From contig CANRPB010000077.1 of NCBI GenBank assembly GCA_947632415.1, positions 1 to 6,149 of the forward strand: DNA of 6,149 bases, read 5' to 3'. Shown one piece after another: positions 5,328 to 6,149 of the stretch. A program made the translations under genes and the position numbers. Source of the stretch: an uncultured Bacilli bacterium (GTDB taxonomy: Bacteria > Bacillota_I > Bacilli_A > RF39 > UBA660). Below the pieces are notes generated by a model. The model was not told where the DNA came from. It saw only the letters and a list, made by a program, of their open reading frames with translations, and searched no databases. Position 1 is the first letter of the stretch. Each line of letters opens with the position of its first letter.

Positions 5328-5937
5328 AAACGTCAACCATTTTTTTAATCTTCTTTATAGCCTTTTTTTTACTGCTAGAACTTTTACCGAAAATCGCAAT
5401 AACAACAACCGCAATAATCGCAATTACATAAATAATCAACTGACGATTAGAAATACCCTCATCACTAGAATTACCCCACATTCCAACCATATTTTTCTTA
5501 GCTGTAGCCTCTAAATCCTCCAAAAGAGAAGAATACAAATAATCATCATAAACATACTTAACCTCAGCCAAACCATTATTAATAAGATCCTTCTGTAACA
5601 ATTTATCATCAACAAAAACCCAAGCCAAAACCCTATCATACTTATCAGTTTTATCACTCTTAGGATCATACTGCAACTTAATATTAGAAGAATTAGAAAG
5701 AGCATCACAAGTAAATTTACTTGCTTCCTCACCAAAAGGCTCAGCAGCATTACCATAATGAGCAAGCTCAGGAGTATTAATAGACAAAAACCTCACCGTC
5801 TTAACCTCACCATCAATAACAAACTTAGCAGTATCACCATCAACACACTTATTAAGAGTAACACTAACCATATCATCCGCACAAACAACACCAAAATTAA
5901 TAAACAAACAACAAACAAAAACAAATATTCTCTTCAT
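5326..5937 (-). CDS. Secreted staphylococcal-type thermonuclease (SNase) with C-terminal membrane anchor
   Basis: A 203-aa exported nuclease that should cleave DNA or RNA outside the cytoplasmic membrane. A signal peptide covers residues 1-20 (likely cut VCA-DD). The SNase fold spans about 24-155. Matching S. aureus nuclease: VDGDT (32-36, Asp35 for Asp21), Arg49 for Arg35, NTPE (54-57, Glu57 for Glu43) and DKYDR (98-102, Arg102 for Arg87). The catalytic Arg-Glu-Arg set is complete, but the calcium ligand Asp40 is Asn54. After the domain a hydrophobic segment (about 166-184) and a Lys-rich tail (190-199) form a C-terminal anchor, keeping the enzyme on the outer face of the membrane. The start has AGGTGG 4 nt upstream. 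Codons are T/G-ending (all 11 Asn codons are AAT), the mirror of the + strand genes. It is probably monocistronic. Family is sure; the role (nutrient scavenging, DNA uptake or defence) is open. Confidence 0.93.
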   Translation of the reverse strand: MKRIFVFVCCLFINFGVVCADDMVSVTLNKCVDGDTAKFVIDGEVKTVRFLSINTPELAHYGNAAEPFGEEASKFTCDALSNSSNIKLQYDPKSDKTDKYDRVLAWVFVDDKLLQKDLINNGLAEVKYVYDDYLYSSLLEDLEATAKKNMVGMWGNSSDEGISNRQLIIYVIAIIAVVVIAIFGKSSSSKKKAIKKIKKMVDV

Positions 5938-5953
5938 ACAACCACCTATTATA

Positions 5954-5982
5954 ATAATACTCCATAATCAAAATAAAAACAA
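5954..5982 (-). promoter_or_regulatory. Candidate sigma-A promoter of the nuclease gene
   Basis: Read on the minus strand, TTGTTT (5982-5977) is followed after 17 nt by TATTAT (5959-5954), which matches the -10 consensus in 5 of 6 positions. The -35 match is weak (TTG only). The start point would fall next to the AGGTGG Shine-Dalgarno sequence, giving a very short leader. Confidence 0.4.
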
Positions 5983-6004
5983 GCAAAAAAAATTATAAAT
6001 CATA

Positions 6005-6033
6005 TTGCTAAAAAACATTTTTTTTGATATATT
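6005..6033 (+). promoter_or_regulatory. Candidate sigma-A promoter of the gene at 6113
   Basis: TTGCTA (6005-6010) and TATATT (6028-6033) are separated by 17 nt and match the -35 and -10 consensus in 4 and 5 of 6 positions. The predicted start near 6040 would give a leader of about 73 nt that begins with the hairpin at 6039-6086. Confidence 0.5.
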
Positions 6034-6038
6034 ATTAA

Positions 6039-6086
6039 TGTAGAATTATAGCAAAGATAAAATTACTGCAAGGCTATAGTTCTATA
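6039..6086 (+). promoter_or_regulatory. Strong leader hairpin upstream of the gene at 6113 (possible cis-regulatory RNA)
   Basis: TGTAGAATTATAGC (6039-6052) pairs with GCTATAGTTCTATA (6073-6086) over 14 bp with two G-U pairs and no bulge. The loop is 20 nt (6053-6072). No T tract follows, so it is not a terminator on the + strand. It ends 13 nt before the Shine-Dalgarno sequence (6100-6106) and lies within the predicted leader. A stabilising 5' structure, a protein-binding site or part of a riboswitch are all possible. I could not match it to a known class. Confidence 0.45.
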
Positions 6087-6112
6087 AGGGAAAAGTGAAA
6101 AGGAGGAAAAAA

Positions 6113-6149
6113 ATGGAAAATAAAGAAATAAAGTTAACTAATAGTAACC
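6113..6149 (+). CDS. Start of an unknown gene, cut by the window end
   Basis: A very strong Shine-Dalgarno sequence AAGGAGG (6100-6106) lies 6 nt before ATG 6113. Only twelve codons are visible (MENKEIKLTNSN), too few to name a family. The codons (AAG, ACT, AAT, AGT) and the G-rich leader differ from the A/C-ending style of the central block. The strong ribosome site, the promoter candidate and the structured leader suggest a well-expressed or regulated gene. Confidence 0.75.
   Translation, partial: MENKEIKLTNSN

Noticed and set aside
5984..6026. Inverted repeat CAAAAAAAA / TTTTTTTTG in the intergenic region
   Set aside because: It is almost pure A/T homopolymer with a 25-nt loop, expected by chance here, and it is not placed to end either neighbouring gene.
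6047..6090. c-di-GMP-I (GEMM) riboswitch-like string GCAAGGCTATAG followed by CTATAAGGG
   Set aside because: The upstream GGCAAACC element and the downstream GG-AGCC segment of the class are missing, and the Shine-Dalgarno sequence begins within 15 nt. The resemblance is partial and may be chance.
1..6149. CRISPR arrays, IS terminal repeats, tRNA or rRNA genes, toxin-antitoxin pairs
   Set aside because: No spaced direct repeats, cloverleaf-like segments, long terminal inverted repeats or recognisable toxin-antitoxin genes were seen on either strand.

Overview
The window comes from a very AT-rich, spore-forming low-GC Gram-positive bacterium (Bacillota). The evidence is a block of endospore genes in the order spoIID, spoIIQ, spoIIID, mbl, Bacillus-type Shine-Dalgarno sequences (GGAGG, GAGGTG, AAGGAG) and a coding style made almost entirely of A- and C-ending codons on the + strand. 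TGG is used for Trp and no in-frame TGA interrupts the genes, so the standard code fits. The SpoIIQ domain has lost its first metal-binding His, as in B. subtilis and unlike clostridial SpoIIQ. This suggests class Bacilli or a gut relative (Erysipelotrichia or RF39-like), but the lineage is an inference.

Layout. 1-309 is the C-terminal end of an Rpn-family (PD-(D/E)XK 'transposase') protein, closed by a hairpin terminator. 481-4159 is the sporulation and cell-shape block: spoIID (engulfment transglycosylase), spoIIQ (degenerate LytM channel and engulfment protein), spoIIID (mother-cell regulator, TTG start), mbl (actin-like MreB paralogue) and a DUF421/YetF-type membrane protein. A terminator overlapping the end of spoIIQ divides the block into spoIID-spoIIQ and spoIIID-mbl-DUF421. 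4205-5300 is a two-gene unit, a Nudix hydrolase and an unknown one-TM protein separated by 1 nt. It converges on a minus-strand secreted nuclease with a C-terminal membrane anchor (5326-5937), and one bidirectional hairpin overlaps both stop codons. 5938-6112 holds two divergent promoter candidates and a strong 14-bp hairpin in the leader of a new gene that starts at 6113 and runs off the window.

How the genes work together. SpoIID degrades septal peptidoglycan to drive engulfment. SpoIIQ is the forespore half of the SpoIIQ-SpoIIIAH channel. SpoIIID reprograms the sigma-E regulon in the mother cell. Mbl guides lateral wall synthesis. The DUF421 protein belongs to a family with members tied to spore membrane properties, so its place after spoIIID-mbl may be functional.

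Two patterns stand out. First, genes are packed so tightly that three of the four terminators overlap coding ends. Second, there is strong strand asymmetry: the + strand is A/C-rich from about 480 to 6000 whichever way a gene points, but G-rich in both partial flanking genes. I saw no tRNA, rRNA, CRISPR array, IS inverted repeats or plainly novel multi-gene system. The most open items are the leader hairpin at 6039-6086, the Nudix/unknown pair and the skew breakpoints.
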